NCBI GenBank assembly: GCA_030681645.1
Contig: JAUXRX010000025.1
Span: 62,001 to 126,000 of the forward strand
Origin: Archangium sp.
GTDB lineage: Bacteria > Myxococcota > Myxococcia > Myxococcales > Myxococcaceae
Length of the DNA stretch: 64,000 bases
Direction of reading: 5' to 3'
Made by a program: the position numbers and the translations under genes. Below are positions 1 through 10,139 of this stretch, piece after piece. The notes under the pieces were generated by a model. That model was not told the DNA's origin, ran no database searches, and saw only the letters and a list, made by a program, of their open reading frames with translations. How positions within the stretch are numbered: the stretch's first letter is position 1; each line of letters opens with the position of its first letter.

Positions 1-107
1 CCGAACCGGTAGATCTTCTGCTCGTGGCGGGCGAGCAGCGAGTCCATCGCTTTCGCGTCGCCCTTCTTCACCTGCTCGATGAGCTGGGCGTCGGTCACTT
101 CAGGCAT
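1..107 (-). CDS. RNA polymerase sigma factor, ECF-like (N-terminal fragment)
   Basis: Only the first 35 codons are inside the window; the rest lies beyond the left edge. Reading leftward from the ATG at 107, the peptide begins MPEVTDAQLIEQVKKGDA and continues to LLARHEQKIYRF. This is the usual opening of ECF/sigma-70 family factors: a short lead, then region 2.1 with the pattern LI..V..GD..AM..L...H...IYRF. Such factors direct RNA polymerase to a small regulon and usually have an anti-sigma partner nearby. The gene follows the lipoprotein gene at 163-1293 on the same strand after 55 bp, so the two may be co-transcribed. The family call rests on this short stretch; the promoter-recognition half is not visible. 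Confidence 0.75.
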   Translation of the reverse strand, partial: MPEVTDAQLIEQVKKGDAKAMDSLLARHEQKIYRF

Positions 108-162
108 GGAGCCAATATAGCGGTCTCACCGCGACATGCCCCATGAGAGAGCAATCGCGAGT

Positions 163-1293
163 TCATTCATGGCTGTCTGGCTTCGCGGTGGTGGGCCAGA
201 AGGTCGCTGCGCGCGCCGTGTCGGAGCTGAAGACGAGCTTCCCCGCGGGCAGCTCATACAGCCGCGGGTGGGTGCCCACATGCGAGCCCGTGACCAGCAG
301 GTGCGCTCCGCTCGTCCGCACCGCCACCAGGTCGCCGTCGGTGAAGCCCAGCTTCGGCAGCGGCTTCGGCGCAGGCGTGCCGAGCGCGATCAGGCCGGTG
401 GTGTAGGCGAACTCGCCGGAGATCTCCCAGACGTAGAGCCGCGCGCCGCCCGCGCCGAGGAAGATCCACTGTCCGTCGTCGGCGCCGGCGTCCTTCGGCG
501 CGAGGTTCATCAGCCCCGGCAGCACCGCGTCCTCCGCGACGTCGCCTTGCGCGTGTGATGCCGCGAGGTCGGCGCTGCGCGGGCCGAAGCGCCGGAAGGC
601 CTCGAGCTCCTTCACGCCCAGGCCGTAGTCCCACCCGGTGGTGGACAGCTTCGACTCCACCCGCTTCCAGTCCGCACCCTCGCGCCGGTACGCGTGCACC
701 ACCACCGGCACGCCTTCGTGCAGGGTGGACAGGTCGAAGGTCTGCCCCGCGGCCACGAACGTGCCCTTCGCGTCTTCCGGCACCGGCTGCTCGAGCAGCG
801 CCAGCACCGCGCCGGTGGCGTCGAGGCCCAGCTCCTGGAGCGTGAGCCCGGGCAGCGCGGGGAAGGGCAACGGCTCGACCTGCTGGCGGCGCGTGGAGAC
901 CACGAAGGCGCGCGGCGTCGCCTGGGCGTCGGCCACCTCGTCGGCGTAGCCGGGCTTGCTCGACCCCCGGCTGGCGTAGCCCGCCGACTGAACGTGCTGT
1001 GGATCGAACCAGACCAGGGCCTTCGACGCGTCGGGGGTCCACGCGACGCGCGCGCCCACGCAGGTTCCGGGGAAGCGCGCGAGCACCACCTGCTTGCCCG
1101 CCACCGGGTCGAGCTGGCGCCACTCACAGCCTTCGCCCGCGGGCTCGAACAGCGAGAGCGTGGAGGACGCGGTGGGCACGGCGAACTCCAGCACGGCCGG
1201 GCCGGCATCGGGCGTGGGCGTGGCCGCCGCGGGCGATGACTTCCGGCAACCGGCGACGGCGAGCAGGAGCGAGGCGAGCAACAGGGAGCGCAT
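163..1293 (-). CDS. Lipoprotein of unknown function, 376 aa
   Basis: The protein starts MRSLLLASLLLAVAGC, a lipoprotein signal peptide with a clear lipobox (VAGC), followed by an Ala/Pro/Asp-Ala-Gly linker (TPTPDAGPAV). It should therefore be anchored in a membrane facing the periplasm or outside. The rest has many short hydrophobic strands with Trp/Gly (for example VAWTPDASKALVWFDP and QWIFLGAGGARLYVWE), suggesting a beta-propeller-like fold, but I recognise no named domain. A TAGAAC hexamer ends 6 nt before the ATG, with no good -35. The start is fixed by the signal peptide. The neighbouring downstream gene is the sigma factor at 1-107. Confidence 0.8.
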   Translation of the reverse strand: MRSLLLASLLLAVAGCRKSSPAAATPTPDAGPAVLEFAVPTASSTLSLFEPAGEGCEWRQLDPVAGKQVVLARFPGTCVGARVAWTPDASKALVWFDPQHVQSAGYASRGSSKPGYADEVADAQATPRAFVVSTRRQQVEPLPFPALPGLTLQELGLDATGAVLALLEQPVPEDAKGTFVAAGQTFDLSTLHEGVPVVVHAYRREGADWKRVESKLSTTGWDYGLGVKELEAFRRFGPRSADLAASHAQGDVAEDAVLPGLMNLAPKDAGADDGQWIFLGAGGARLYVWEISGEFAYTTGLIALGTPAPKPLPKLGFTDGDLVAVRTSGAHLLVTGSHVGTHPRLYELPAGKLVFSSDTARAATFWPTTAKPDSHE

Positions 1294-1328
1294 GGGCGCG
1301 TTCTAGCGTGAGGAGCATCGAGTCACCT

Positions 1329-1366
1329 CCCCGTTCACCCCGAGCGAAGTCGAGGGACGAACGGGG
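1329..1366. repeat. REP-A palindromic repeat, copy 1
   Basis: A copy of the family core TTCACCCCGAGCGAAGTCGA lies in the divergent gap between the lipoprotein and the J-domain gene. It is framed by a longer inverted repeat: CCCCGTTC at 1329-1336 pairs with GAACGGGG at 1359-1366. Other copies of the core are at 6730, 45819 and 46943. Confidence 0.8.
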
Positions 1367-1423
1367 GGCGAGCCCCATTTCGGTCAACCCTGCGAGCGCC
1401 TGCGAACCTGATAGGCCGGGTTC

Positions 1424-1936
1424 GTGGTGAGCCGATCGAAGGAGAAGACGCCCGTCACCGGCCTCTCGCGAGGGGTCTTCGCGCTCGCGAAGACGAAGCG
1501 GAAGCGGTTCCTCTGGTGCGCCTGGTGGACCGGGGAGCCCACCGCGAGCCCCTTCCGGCCCCCCGACGCCTGGGGTGGAGGCGCCTTCACGCGGGAGGAA
1601 GCGCAGGCGCTCGCCGAGCGCGCCGCCGCGCGTCCACTCTCGCCCGTCGACGATCACTGGGCCGGGGCGTGGAAGCGGAGCCTCGCGGGCCTGGCGCCGT
1701 TCCCGAAGCACACCGGCCGCGTGCCCCGGGCGAGCGGTTCGCCGCCGCTGTCCATCAATCCCTTCGAGGTGCTCGGCCTGACCGGCGAGGCCACCCTCGA
1801 CGAGGTGAAGCTCGCCTTCAGGAAGAAGGCGCTCGAGCACCACCCGGATCAGGGCGGCACCACCGAGGCCTTCCTCGAGGTCCGCCGCGCCTGGGAGTCC
1901 ATCGTGAAGCGCCGGTCCCGTCGCCCGCGGGGGTGA
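1424..1936 (+). CDS. J-domain (DnaJ-like) protein, 170 aa
   Basis: The last 60 residues form a J-domain: NPFEVLGLTGEATLDEVKLA, then the essential HPD motif at residues 140-142 in HHPDQGG, and a final helix ending RRAWESIVKRR. J-domains stimulate the ATPase of an Hsp70 partner. The N-terminal 105 residues (KRKRFLWCAWWTGEPTASPF) carry no zinc-finger or G/F region, so this is a C-terminal J-domain (type III) protein rather than DnaJ itself. Start: GTG at 1424, immediately followed by a second in-frame GTG at 1427; no clear Shine-Dalgarno helps to choose. It converges with the peptidase gene, with 9 bp between stop codons. Confidence 0.8.
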   Translation: MVSRSKEKTPVTGLSRGVFALAKTKRKRFLWCAWWTGEPTASPFRPPDAWGGGAFTREEAQALAERAAARPLSPVDDHWAGAWKRSLAGLAPFPKHTGRVPRASGSPPLSINPFEVLGLTGEATLDEVKLAFRKKALEHHPDQGGTTEAFLEVRRAWESIVKRRSRRPRG

Positions 1937-1945
1937 CCTTCGGCC

Positions 1946-4063
1946 TCAGCGCGAGAGGCCCCACGCAGAGAGCAACCACGCGAGGCTCTTCGCTTCGTCC
2001 AGCCGCACGTCGCCCAGGGCCGTACGCCCGCCGTGGCCCGCCGGCTCCATCGACATCCACAACAGCAGGGGGCGCTCGTCGGTCTTGAGCGCCCGCAGCC
2101 GCTGCACCCACTTCGCCGGCTCGTGAAAGAGCACCTGGGTATCGTTGTACGCGCTGCGCACGAGGATCGACGGGTAGGGCTGCGCCTTCACGTTGTCGTA
2201 GGGGCTCCAGGCGCGCATCCACGCGTACGCCTCGGGCTGGCGCGGGTCGCCCCACTCTTCGAACTCGCCCACGGTGAGCGGCAGCGAGGTGTCGAGCATG
2301 GTGGTGATCGCGTCGACGAAGGGCACCTCGACGAGCGCGGCGTGGAAGAGGCCGGGCTCCATGTTGAGCACGCCGCCCATGAGCAGCCCTCCGGCGCTGC
2401 CGCCGGTGATGATGAGCTTGTCCTTCGTGGTGTGGTGCCCGGCGACGAGGAACTGCGCGCAGGCGATGAAGTCGGTGAAGGTGTTGAGCTTGTGCTTCAG
2501 CTTGCCGGCGTCATGCCAGCGATCGCCGAACTCGCCGCCGCCGCGCACGTGGGCGTAGCCGAGCACCACGCCCCGCTCGAGCAGCGAGAGCGCCCAGGGG
2601 CTGAAGCCGGGCTCGAGTGGATCTCCGTAGGCGCCGTACGCCTCGAGCAGCAACGGCGCGTCGGGAGGCGTGCCCTTCTTCCGCGCGAGAGTGAGGGGGA
2701 TCTTCGTGCCGTCCCTCGCGGTGGCGGTGAGCCGCACCACCTCGGCGCTCGAGGCGTCGAAGCCGTTGACCGGGAACTCCCAGCGCTTCGTCGTCTCGCC
2801 GGTGACGAGGTCACGCTCGAAGACCGCGGGTGGCTGCGCGGGTGATTCGAGCCCGTAGAGGTAGCTGGTGCGCTCGAAGCCTGGCTGGTGGCGCGCGGTG
2901 AACAGGCCCTGCTGATCGCCGAAGTCCTGGCTCCTGCCTGTCGACCACTCGATCGCGCGGGGCCGTGACTGGCCGTCGACGCGCTCCCAGACCACCAGGT
3001 ACTTGCTGAGCACCGACACGCCCTCGATGGGCACGCCGTCGCGGCGCGGCACCACCTCGGTCTGCTTGCCCTTGCGCGGGTTCCTGATGGGCGTGGTGAA
3101 GACCCGCCCCTCGGGACCTTTGTCCTGCGCGACGATCACGAGCTCGTCGCCCCGCTCGTGCACCGAATAGCGCTGGTCCTGCACGCGGGGCAGCACCACC
3201 TGGAAACCGGCCTTCGGCGTCCGCGCGTCCACGAAGGAGGTCTCGCTGGTGGTGAGGCTGAAGGTCTCGAGCAGCAGCAGGCGGCGCGCGTCCGAGCGGC
3301 GAATGGACAGGTCGAAGTGTTCGTCGCGCTCCTCCACCAGCAGCACGCCGGCGTCGGCGCCGCGGTCGAGCCGGAAGAGCTTCGAGCTGCGCTTGGCGTC
3401 GTTCTCGGTGGTGAAGAACAACGTCTGCCCGTCGGCGGCCCAATCGAACGAGGTGACGTGCTCGAGCACCAGCGGCCACCGCGCGCCGCCATCGAGCTCG
3501 GTCACGTGCAGCGAGAAGTTCCGCGAGCCGCTGGTCTCGAAGGCGAAGGCCAGCCGGGCGTCGTCGTCGGTGACCTCGTAATCGAGCAAGCTCACGTAGC
3601 TCGCATCGGGCGCGAGGGTGTCGAGGTCGAGCAGCACCGCTTCGCGCCCCCCATCGAGCGGCCGGCGCAGCACCTGCGGAAACGGCGCCCCCAGGTCGCT
3701 GCGTTCCCAGTACTCGTAGCCGCCGTGCCGTTCGGGGAAGTCGTCGATGACGCGCGGGCGGCGGCCCTCGAGCTCGGCCTCGAGCCGCGCGCGCAGCCCC
3801 TCCTGCGGCGCGAGCACGGCCTCGGTGTACGCGTTCTCGGCGCGCAGGTGCGCCTCGAGCTCGGGCGTGCCCTTCTCCTTCATCCACGCGTACTCGTCGA
3901 CGCGGGTCTCACCGTGCAGCGTCGTGCTCACCGGTGTTCGCCGCGCGACCGGCGCGCGCAGGGGTGCGCCCGCATCGAGGCCCGCGTCCGCGGGGGGGGC
4001 CGCCGGCTTCGGACACGCGCCGAGCAGCACCAGCAGGAGCGGCAAAGGCGCTCGGGAGCTCAC
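1946..4063 (-). CDS. Prolyl oligopeptidase family serine peptidase (S9A), lipoprotein, 705 aa
   Basis: S9A peptidases cut short proline-containing peptides. The N-terminus (SSRAPLPLLLVLLGAC) is a lipoprotein signal, Cys17, followed by a Pro/Asp-Ala-Gly linker, so the enzyme is exported and lipid-anchored. A seven-bladed propeller region (about 40-430) precedes an alpha/beta-hydrolase domain with the catalytic triad visible as Ser556 (GGSAGG), Asp641 (SAYNDTQV) and His677 (EPAGHGG), very near the family's usual spacing. I chose GTG at 4063 because it begins the signal peptide; the longer reading frame runs into the upstream gene. That GTG overlaps the upstream stop codon (GTGA), indicating translational coupling with the small lipoprotein at 4060-4497. 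Confidence 0.93.
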   Translation of the reverse strand: MSSRAPLPLLLVLLGACPKPAAPPADAGLDAGAPLRAPVARRTPVSTTLHGETRVDEYAWMKEKGTPELEAHLRAENAYTEAVLAPQEGLRARLEAELEGRRPRVIDDFPERHGGYEYWERSDLGAPFPQVLRRPLDGGREAVLLDLDTLAPDASYVSLLDYEVTDDDARLAFAFETSGSRNFSLHVTELDGGARWPLVLEHVTSFDWAADGQTLFFTTENDAKRSSKLFRLDRGADAGVLLVEERDEHFDLSIRRSDARRLLLLETFSLTTSETSFVDARTPKAGFQVVLPRVQDQRYSVHERGDELVIVAQDKGPEGRVFTTPIRNPRKGKQTEVVPRRDGVPIEGVSVLSKYLVVWERVDGQSRPRAIEWSTGRSQDFGDQQGLFTARHQPGFERTSYLYGLESPAQPPAVFERDLVTGETTKRWEFPVNGFDASSAEVVRLTATARDGTKIPLTLARKKGTPPDAPLLLEAYGAYGDPLEPGFSPWALSLLERGVVLGYAHVRGGGEFGDRWHDAGKLKHKLNTFTDFIACAQFLVAGHHTTKDKLIITGGSAGGLLMGGVLNMEPGLFHAALVEVPFVDAITTMLDTSLPLTVGEFEEWGDPRQPEAYAWMRAWSPYDNVKAQPYPSILVRSAYNDTQVLFHEPAKWVQRLRALKTDERPLLLWMSMEPAGHGGRTALGDVRLDEAKSLAWLLSAWGLSR

Positions 4064-4497
4064 TGACGGTTCGCGGTGAACTTGAACCAGAACCTGCACA
4101 CGCACTCGTCGGGCTGCCGCGCCTCGTAGTTGATCGACATCGCGCCGGTGAAGCTGCTGGGGCTGGTGGTGACGGTGTCGACGTGGAAGTTCACCGTGTC
4201 CACCAGGCACTCGCGGCCGCGCAGGTTGGCCGAGTAGTTCGAGAGCGTACCGTCGAGCGTCATCTCTTCGGTGCTGAAGCGGTAGGTGCCCACCAGCCGC
4301 AGGTCAGGCTGGCCGAGCGAGAGCGTGACCAGGTTGCCCTCGGTACGCAGGGTGGCGGTGCCGAGCACGCTGGTGCTGGCCAGCCCGCAGTCGTCGCGGA
4401 GGATCTCGCCGGTCACGAAGGAGTACACCCCGTCATCGAGGGTGTGCACCCGGCAGCCGGACAGCAACAGCACGGCGGACAACCAGAAGGTCCTCAC
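4060..4497 (-). CDS. Small lipoprotein, 145 aa, unknown function
   Basis: From GTG at 4497 the protein begins VRTFWLSAVLLLSGC, a lipoprotein signal with lipobox LSGC. The mature part has alternating hydrophobic strands (TLRTEGNLVTLSLGQPDLRL and SSFTGAMSINYE) and several cysteines (DDCGL, RECL, DECVCRFW), which suggests a small secreted beta-sandwich with disulfides. No family recognised. A longer in-frame start would overlap the Nudix promoter region and lacks a signal peptide. Its stop codon overlaps the GTG of the prolyl oligopeptidase gene, so the two form a coupled operon; a role linked to that peptidase is plausible but unproven. Confidence 0.75.
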   Translation of the reverse strand: MRTFWLSAVLLLSGCRVHTLDDGVYSFVTGEILRDDCGLASTSVLGTATLRTEGNLVTLSLGQPDLRLVGTYRFSTEEMTLDGTLSNYSANLRGRECLVDTVNFHVDTVTTSPSSFTGAMSINYEARQPDECVCRFWFKFTANRQ

Positions 4498-4627
4498 GAG
4501 GGAGGCGACTGTATCCGTGCCGCACCATCGGCGGAGAGCTTGTTGCGTCGACACCGCCCAGCGCGACCTCGCTGGACGCCCTGAGTAATTGCGCCCGCAC
4601 GACGCGGCGCGTAAGACCTCCTCGCCC

Positions 4628-5056
4628 ATGGCCCCCCAGTACAAGAACCCCACCCCCACGGTGGACTGCATCGTTCAGCTCTCGGGCGACCGCATCGTGC
4701 TCATCAAGCGCAGCAACGAGCCGCTCGGCTGGGCACTGCCCGGCGGCTTCGTCGACGAGGGCGAGTCGCTGCACGCCGCCTGCATCCGCGAGGTGAGGGA
4801 AGAGACGGGCCTCGAGGTCGACCTCACCGAGCAGTTCTTCACCTATTCCGACCCCGCGCGCGATCCGCGCAAGCACACCATCAGCACCGTCTTCATCGGC
4901 TGGGCCCAGGGCGACCCGAAGGGCAGCGACGACGCGGCAGAGGCCAGGGCTTTTCCCATCGACGCGATTCCGCTCGGTGAGCTCGTCTTCGATCACGCCA
5001 CCATCGTGACCGACTACCTGACGTACAAGCGCACCGGGAAGCGCCGGAAGATCTGA
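4628..5056 (+). CDS. Nudix hydrolase, 142 aa
   Basis: Nudix enzymes hydrolyse nucleoside diphosphates linked to another group. A complete Nudix box occupies residues 40-62: G, five residues, E46, seven residues, then REVREETGL, with the metal-binding glutamates of REVREE intact. The protein opens with YKNPTPTVDCIVQL and has the order of small ADP-ribose or ADP-sugar pyrophosphatases, but substrate cannot be read from the sequence. Start: ATG at 4628, which begins the conserved domain; an upstream in-frame start adds 13 residues without similarity. It stands 8 bp before glpD and is probably the first gene of a Nudix-glpD-FKBP run. Confidence 0.92.
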   Translation: MAPQYKNPTPTVDCIVQLSGDRIVLIKRSNEPLGWALPGGFVDEGESLHAACIREVREETGLEVDLTEQFFTYSDPARDPRKHTISTVFIGWAQGDPKGSDDAAEARAFPIDAIPLGELVFDHATIVTDYLTYKRTGKRRKI

Positions 5057-5064
5057 GCGGTCAC

Positions 5065-6714
<1,650 letters not shown>

Positions 6715-6719
6715 ACTCA

Positions 6720-7184
6720 ATGAGAACCCGTTCACCCCGAGCGGAGTCGAGGGGCCTCGCTGTGCTCGCGCTGGCCCTGGCTGGCTGCGTCGCACCACCC
6801 GCCCCCTCGCTCGAAGACGCGAAGTACGCCGCCTCGCTGGGCGTGGACATCAGCGCCTCGACGAAGGTCTCGAGCATGTACGTCCGCGACCTCACCGTCG
6901 GCACCGGTGAACCCGCGATGTCAGGCCAGCTCGTCACCATGCGCTACACAGGCTGGCTGGTCGACGGAACGCAGTTCGACTCGAACCAGAGCACCGGCTT
7001 TCAGTTCCGCATCGGCGCAGGCCGAGTCATCCAGGGCTGGGATCTCGGCGTGCGCGGCATGCAGCTCGGAGGCGAGCGCCAGCTGATCATCCCGCCTGAG
7101 CTGGGCTACGGCGAAGACGGCACGCAGGGCATTCCCGGCAACGCCATCCTCGTCTTCAAGGTGATGATGCTGAGCACGCCGTAG
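6720..7184 (+). CDS. FKBP-type peptidyl-prolyl cis-trans isomerase, lipoprotein, 154 aa
   Basis: FKBPs catalyse cis-trans isomerisation of X-Pro bonds; this one acts outside the cytoplasm. The signal peptide ends LAVLALALAGC (Cys23). The FKBP domain fills residues 55-154: GQLVTMRYTGWLVDGTQFDS, then GRVIQGWDLGVRGMQLGGER, and a terminal strand NAILVFKVMML, with the usual hydrophobic pocket residues. Start: ATG at 6720, 6 bp after the glpD stop. The charged n-region of the signal peptide (RSPRAESRG) is encoded by a copy of the REP-A repeat at 6730-6754, so part of the secretion signal appears to derive from a repeat element. Confidence 0.92.
   Translation: MRTRSPRAESRGLAVLALALAGCVAPPAPSLEDAKYAASLGVDISASTKVSSMYVRDLTVGTGEPAMSGQLVTMRYTGWLVDGTQFDSNQSTGFQFRIGAGRVIQGWDLGVRGMQLGGERQLIIPPELGYGEDGTQGIPGNAILVFKVMMLSTP
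6730..6754. repeat. REP-A repeat, copy 2, inside the FKBP coding sequence
   Basis: The core TTCACCCCGAGCGGAGTCGA followed by GGGG lies within codons 4-12 of the FKBP gene and is read as RSPRAESRG. It differs by one base from the intergenic copies at 1333 and 45819. Confidence 0.8.
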
Positions 7185-7191
7185 GCGGTCG

Positions 7192-7233
7192 CCCCTCACC
7201 CCGCCCTCTCCCCGCTTCGCAGGGAGAGGGAGA
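7192..7233. repeat. REP-B palindromic repeat between convergent genes
   Basis: The element begins CCCCTCACCCCGCCCTCTCC and contains a perfect 9-bp inverted repeat: CCCTCTCCC at 7204-7212 and GGGAGAGGG at 7222-7230 around a CGCTTCGCA loop. It sits between two convergent genes and could end transcription from both sides, although there is no strong T-tract. Confidence 0.8.
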
Positions 7234-7240
7234 GCAGTGA

Positions 7241-9262
7241 TTACAGCCCGCAGCCGAACTCGGTGGTGGGCTTGTAGACCGACCCGCGCGGAGGCGTGCA
7301 GACCACCGTCTCGACGCAGAACGACCGCGACCCGGTGACCGCGTCCTTGCAGAACGAGCGCACGTCGCCGATCGGCGCGGTGCCGTTCGGGCACTGAACC
7401 GCGCCCGACTTCGCGTCGCAGCGGCAGGCCTTGAGCAACCCGCCGTCCATCTGGCGGAGCTGCGGGTCGGGCTCACACACGCCTGCATCGCCCACCCCGC
7501 CGTCGAGCAGCACGCTGCAGTCAGCGTTGGTGTTGCAGTAGCCGACACCCTGCGAGGGGTTCGGCTGCGGCCGCACGTAGAGCACCGAGTAGTTGGTCGG
7601 GCAGGCGATCTGCACCTTCGGGGTGTCGCCGTAGCGCAGCCGCACCACGCCGACGTCGTTGACCGACGGCATCATGCACACCGCGATGCCGGGGTTCATG
7701 CCCTTGTCGCCGGCGTACTGGCAGCTGGGCCGCAGCGCGCTGCAGTTCGGGCTGTTCGAGCCGTTCGCGCAGGGCGCCCACGAGGCGCCCGCCAGCGACG
7801 CGCACTCCTGGTCGGCCATCGCCTGGACCATCGAGTCGACGCCCATGCTGAAGTCCGTGCCGGCGCCGCACTCGGTGCAGAACGGAGGAATCGGCGCCTT
7901 GTAGCAACCGGCCGCGTTCTGCTCCACCAGCGGGGGGCACGGGTCAGGCGTGCCGTCGAAGTTCTTGTCGTCGCCGCAGCAGTACTCGCCCTGCGCGCAC
8001 GCGATGCCCGCGCCACCCTGCTCGGTGCAGGTCTCGAGGCGGCAGAAGTTCACCCCTGCGTCGTTGCTGCAGGAGAACGGAGGGCGGCAGTCCTTGAACG
8101 GGTTGTTCGAGATGGGATCCGACCCCGTGCGGCAGTCGGACCGGCACGCGAACGTGCCGCGGTCGCAGTAGCCGAGGTACGGCCCTGCATCCATCAGCTC
8201 CGGGCATTCCGCGTTGTCCATGCAGTCGCCGTTCGCGCGGCAGCGCTTGGCCGAGTCGGTGCCGTCGGTGAGCTTCTCCGGCTCGCACGCGAGGTTGGTG
8301 CCACCGAAGGGGTTGTTGCCCGAGGCCTGGCAGTCTGCGTTGTCGTTGCACGGGGGCTTGCAGCGGCCCGACCCGTAATAGATCGACTCCGGGTTCAGGT
8401 TCGCCGAGTCGACCCAGCAGGTCGTTCCAGGCGGGCAGCCGGGAGCGACGTTGTCCTTGATGCCGAAGTCCCAGCGGCAGCGGGGCACGCACACGCCACC
8501 GCAGGCGCCCACGCCGGCGTCAGGCCGGTTGACGCTGCACACCGCGCCCGACGGGCAGTCCTTGTCGAGGTTGCAGCCGACGCTGGTGCAGCTGTTCGAC
8601 TGCGGGCGGCAGAAGCCGGTGCCGTCGTCGATGGTGCCGCACGCGCACTGACCGACGCGCTGGTAGCTGCAGTACTTCTTGCCCGACATGTCGTTCGGCA
8701 GCGTCTTGCAGCGGCCCGCGCCGATGCCGTCCGGCGGGCCGAAGATGACGACGTCCGAGCCGCACTCGCTGTCAGCCAGGCACTCCTCGCAGGGCCCCTT
8801 GCGCAGCCGGCAGGTGCCGCCACCCGTGGCCGTGGTGTCGCAGGTGCACTGCTGGCCGTAGCGGTAGCAGCGATCTTCCGAGTTGAGCGACTGGCACTGG
8901 AAGTCCTGGGTGCAGGTCTGGCCCATCACGCAGTCGCCGCTGAGGGTGTCGCAGATCTTCCCCGGCTCGCACTCGAAGTCGTTCTTGCAGGGCGGCGGAC
9001 CGGCATCGACACCCGCGTCTTCGACCGGGGGCATCGTCGCGACGCAGGCACCGTCAGTGCAGACCTGGTCGGTCGCGCACGAAGAGCACGTCGCGCCGGC
9101 GAGGCCGCACTGGGCGTCGGTGTTGGCCGTGATGCACTCGTTCTTGTCGGTGCAACAGCCGGCGCACGTATCGGCGGCACACTTCTTCTGGCAGCCGGGC
9201 GTCAGCGCCACGAGGAGGCCCATGAGGCCGCCGAAGAGGGCGAAACGGAGATGTCTGGTCAT
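7241..9262 (-). CDS. Large cysteine-rich lipoprotein, 673 aa
   Basis: The signal peptide is MTRHLRFALF... ending LLVALTPGC (Cys24). The mature protein is packed with disulfide-type repeats of the form C..D..C..G..C, such as CAADTCAGCCTDKNECI and VCTDGACVATMP, and with short Asp-Ala-Gly linkers (PDAGVGACGG, NDAGVNFCR, GDAGVCEPD). Units such as NADCQASGNNPF and NAECPELMDAGPYLGYC recall the EGF-like or Dickkopf-like cysteine repeats of surface proteins from predatory and multicellular deltaproteobacteria. It is probably exported and anchored at the cell surface; the ligand is unknown. The gene is monocistronic, with 159 bp of upstream sequence that holds no gene. Confidence 0.85.
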   Translation of the reverse strand: MTRHLRFALFGGLMGLLVALTPGCQKKCAADTCAGCCTDKNECITANTDAQCGLAGATCSSCATDQVCTDGACVATMPPVEDAGVDAGPPPCKNDFECEPGKICDTLSGDCVMGQTCTQDFQCQSLNSEDRCYRYGQQCTCDTTATGGGTCRLRKGPCEECLADSECGSDVVIFGPPDGIGAGRCKTLPNDMSGKKYCSYQRVGQCACGTIDDGTGFCRPQSNSCTSVGCNLDKDCPSGAVCSVNRPDAGVGACGGVCVPRCRWDFGIKDNVAPGCPPGTTCWVDSANLNPESIYYGSGRCKPPCNDNADCQASGNNPFGGTNLACEPEKLTDGTDSAKRCRANGDCMDNAECPELMDAGPYLGYCDRGTFACRSDCRTGSDPISNNPFKDCRPPFSCSNDAGVNFCRLETCTEQGGAGIACAQGEYCCGDDKNFDGTPDPCPPLVEQNAAGCYKAPIPPFCTECGAGTDFSMGVDSMVQAMADQECASLAGASWAPCANGSNSPNCSALRPSCQYAGDKGMNPGIAVCMMPSVNDVGVVRLRYGDTPKVQIACPTNYSVLYVRPQPNPSQGVGYCNTNADCSVLLDGGVGDAGVCEPDPQLRQMDGGLLKACRCDAKSGAVQCPNGTAPIGDVRSFCKDAVTGSRSFCVETVVCTPPRGSVYKPTTEFGCGL

Positions 9263-9421
9263 GTAGGGGTTCCCTGTACGAATCGGCCTGAAAGGAGCCC
9301 TGCCCTTAGCCGAAAACGGGGGAACGCAACACCCGGGGATTCACCCGCGGCGCGAGGCCGGGAGGTCGAACAACTTGCGCAGGGGAATCGACAGGCCCGC
9401 GAACGTCCACGGCAGAAGCGC

Positions 9422-10084
9422 TCAGGGGCCGAGCCCCACCCAGACCTCGCCGTCCTCGGCGTATTCCTTCTTCCAGATGGGCACGTCTTCCTTGAGGCGA
9501 TCGATCACGTACTCGCAGGCGCGAAAGGCCTCCTTGCGGTGCGGCGCGGAGACGGCGATCACCACGGCCAGGTCGCCCGGGACCAGCGTGCCCAGGCGGT
9601 GGAGCACCGCCACCTGCGTTCCCGGCCACTTCTCGCGCGCCTCGTCGCCGATCTGCGCGAGCTTCTTCTGCGCCATCGGGCCGTAGGCTTCGTAGTCGAG
9701 GCGGGTGACTCGCTTGCCCTTCGAGTGATCTCTCACCGCGCCCGAGAAGGTGACGAGCCCGCCCTGGCTGACGGCGGAGACCGCGTCGACCACTTCCTGC
9801 AGCGAGAGCGGCGTGTCCTGCAGGCGGTAGAGACCTCCGCTTCCTCCGGCCACCGGAGGGATGAGCGCGACCTCGGCGCCTTCGGGGATGACGTCGTCGG
9901 GGCCGGCGAACTCTTCGGCCACCGCGATGCGCAGCTTCGGCATGAGGGGGCCGAGCTCGGGGATCGCCTGAATCAGCGCCGCCGTGAGATCCGACACCTT
10001 TGCGCCCGCCGGGAGCTCGACTTCCCGCGTCGACGCTCTGGCTCGTTCTCTCGCTGCGGCGAAGAAGCGGACGATGATTTTCAA
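9422..10084 (-). CDS. Molybdopterin synthase, MoaD-MoaE fusion, 220 aa
   Basis: Molybdopterin synthase puts two sulfurs into precursor Z (cPMP) to make molybdopterin. Residues 1-81 are a MoaD ubiquitin-like domain (MKIIVRFFAAARERA...) ending PPVAGG at 76-81. Residues from about 88 are MoaE, with RDHSKGKRVTRLDYEAYGPM, HRLGTLVPGD and APHRKEAFRACEYVIDRLK, which hold the arginine and lysines of the active site. Normally MoaD's terminal Gly-Gly carries the thiocarboxylate and must be free. Here it is followed directly by SGGLYRLQDTP, so cleavage after GlyGly is expected, as known for the mycobacterial MoaX fusion. No other moa gene is in the window. Confidence 0.93.
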   Translation of the reverse strand: MKIIVRFFAAARERARASTREVELPAGAKVSDLTAALIQAIPELGPLMPKLRIAVAEEFAGPDDVIPEGAEVALIPPVAGGSGGLYRLQDTPLSLQEVVDAVSAVSQGGLVTFSGAVRDHSKGKRVTRLDYEAYGPMAQKKLAQIGDEAREKWPGTQVAVLHRLGTLVPGDLAVVIAVSAPHRKEAFRACEYVIDRLKEDVPIWKKEYAEDGEVWVGLGP

Positions 10085-10091
10085 GCGGTTT

Positions 10092-10131
10092 GCCCTCTCC
10101 CCGACCCTCTCCCCCTCGGGGGGAGGGAGAC
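10092..10131. repeat. REP-B repeat between moaD-moaE and the YceI gene
   Basis: It reads CCCTCTCCCCGACCCTCTCC followed by a hairpin of CCCTC and GAGGG arms around CGGG. It lies in the 55-bp gap between two genes on the minus strand. Confidence 0.7.
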
Positions 10132-10139
10132 AGTTGGAT

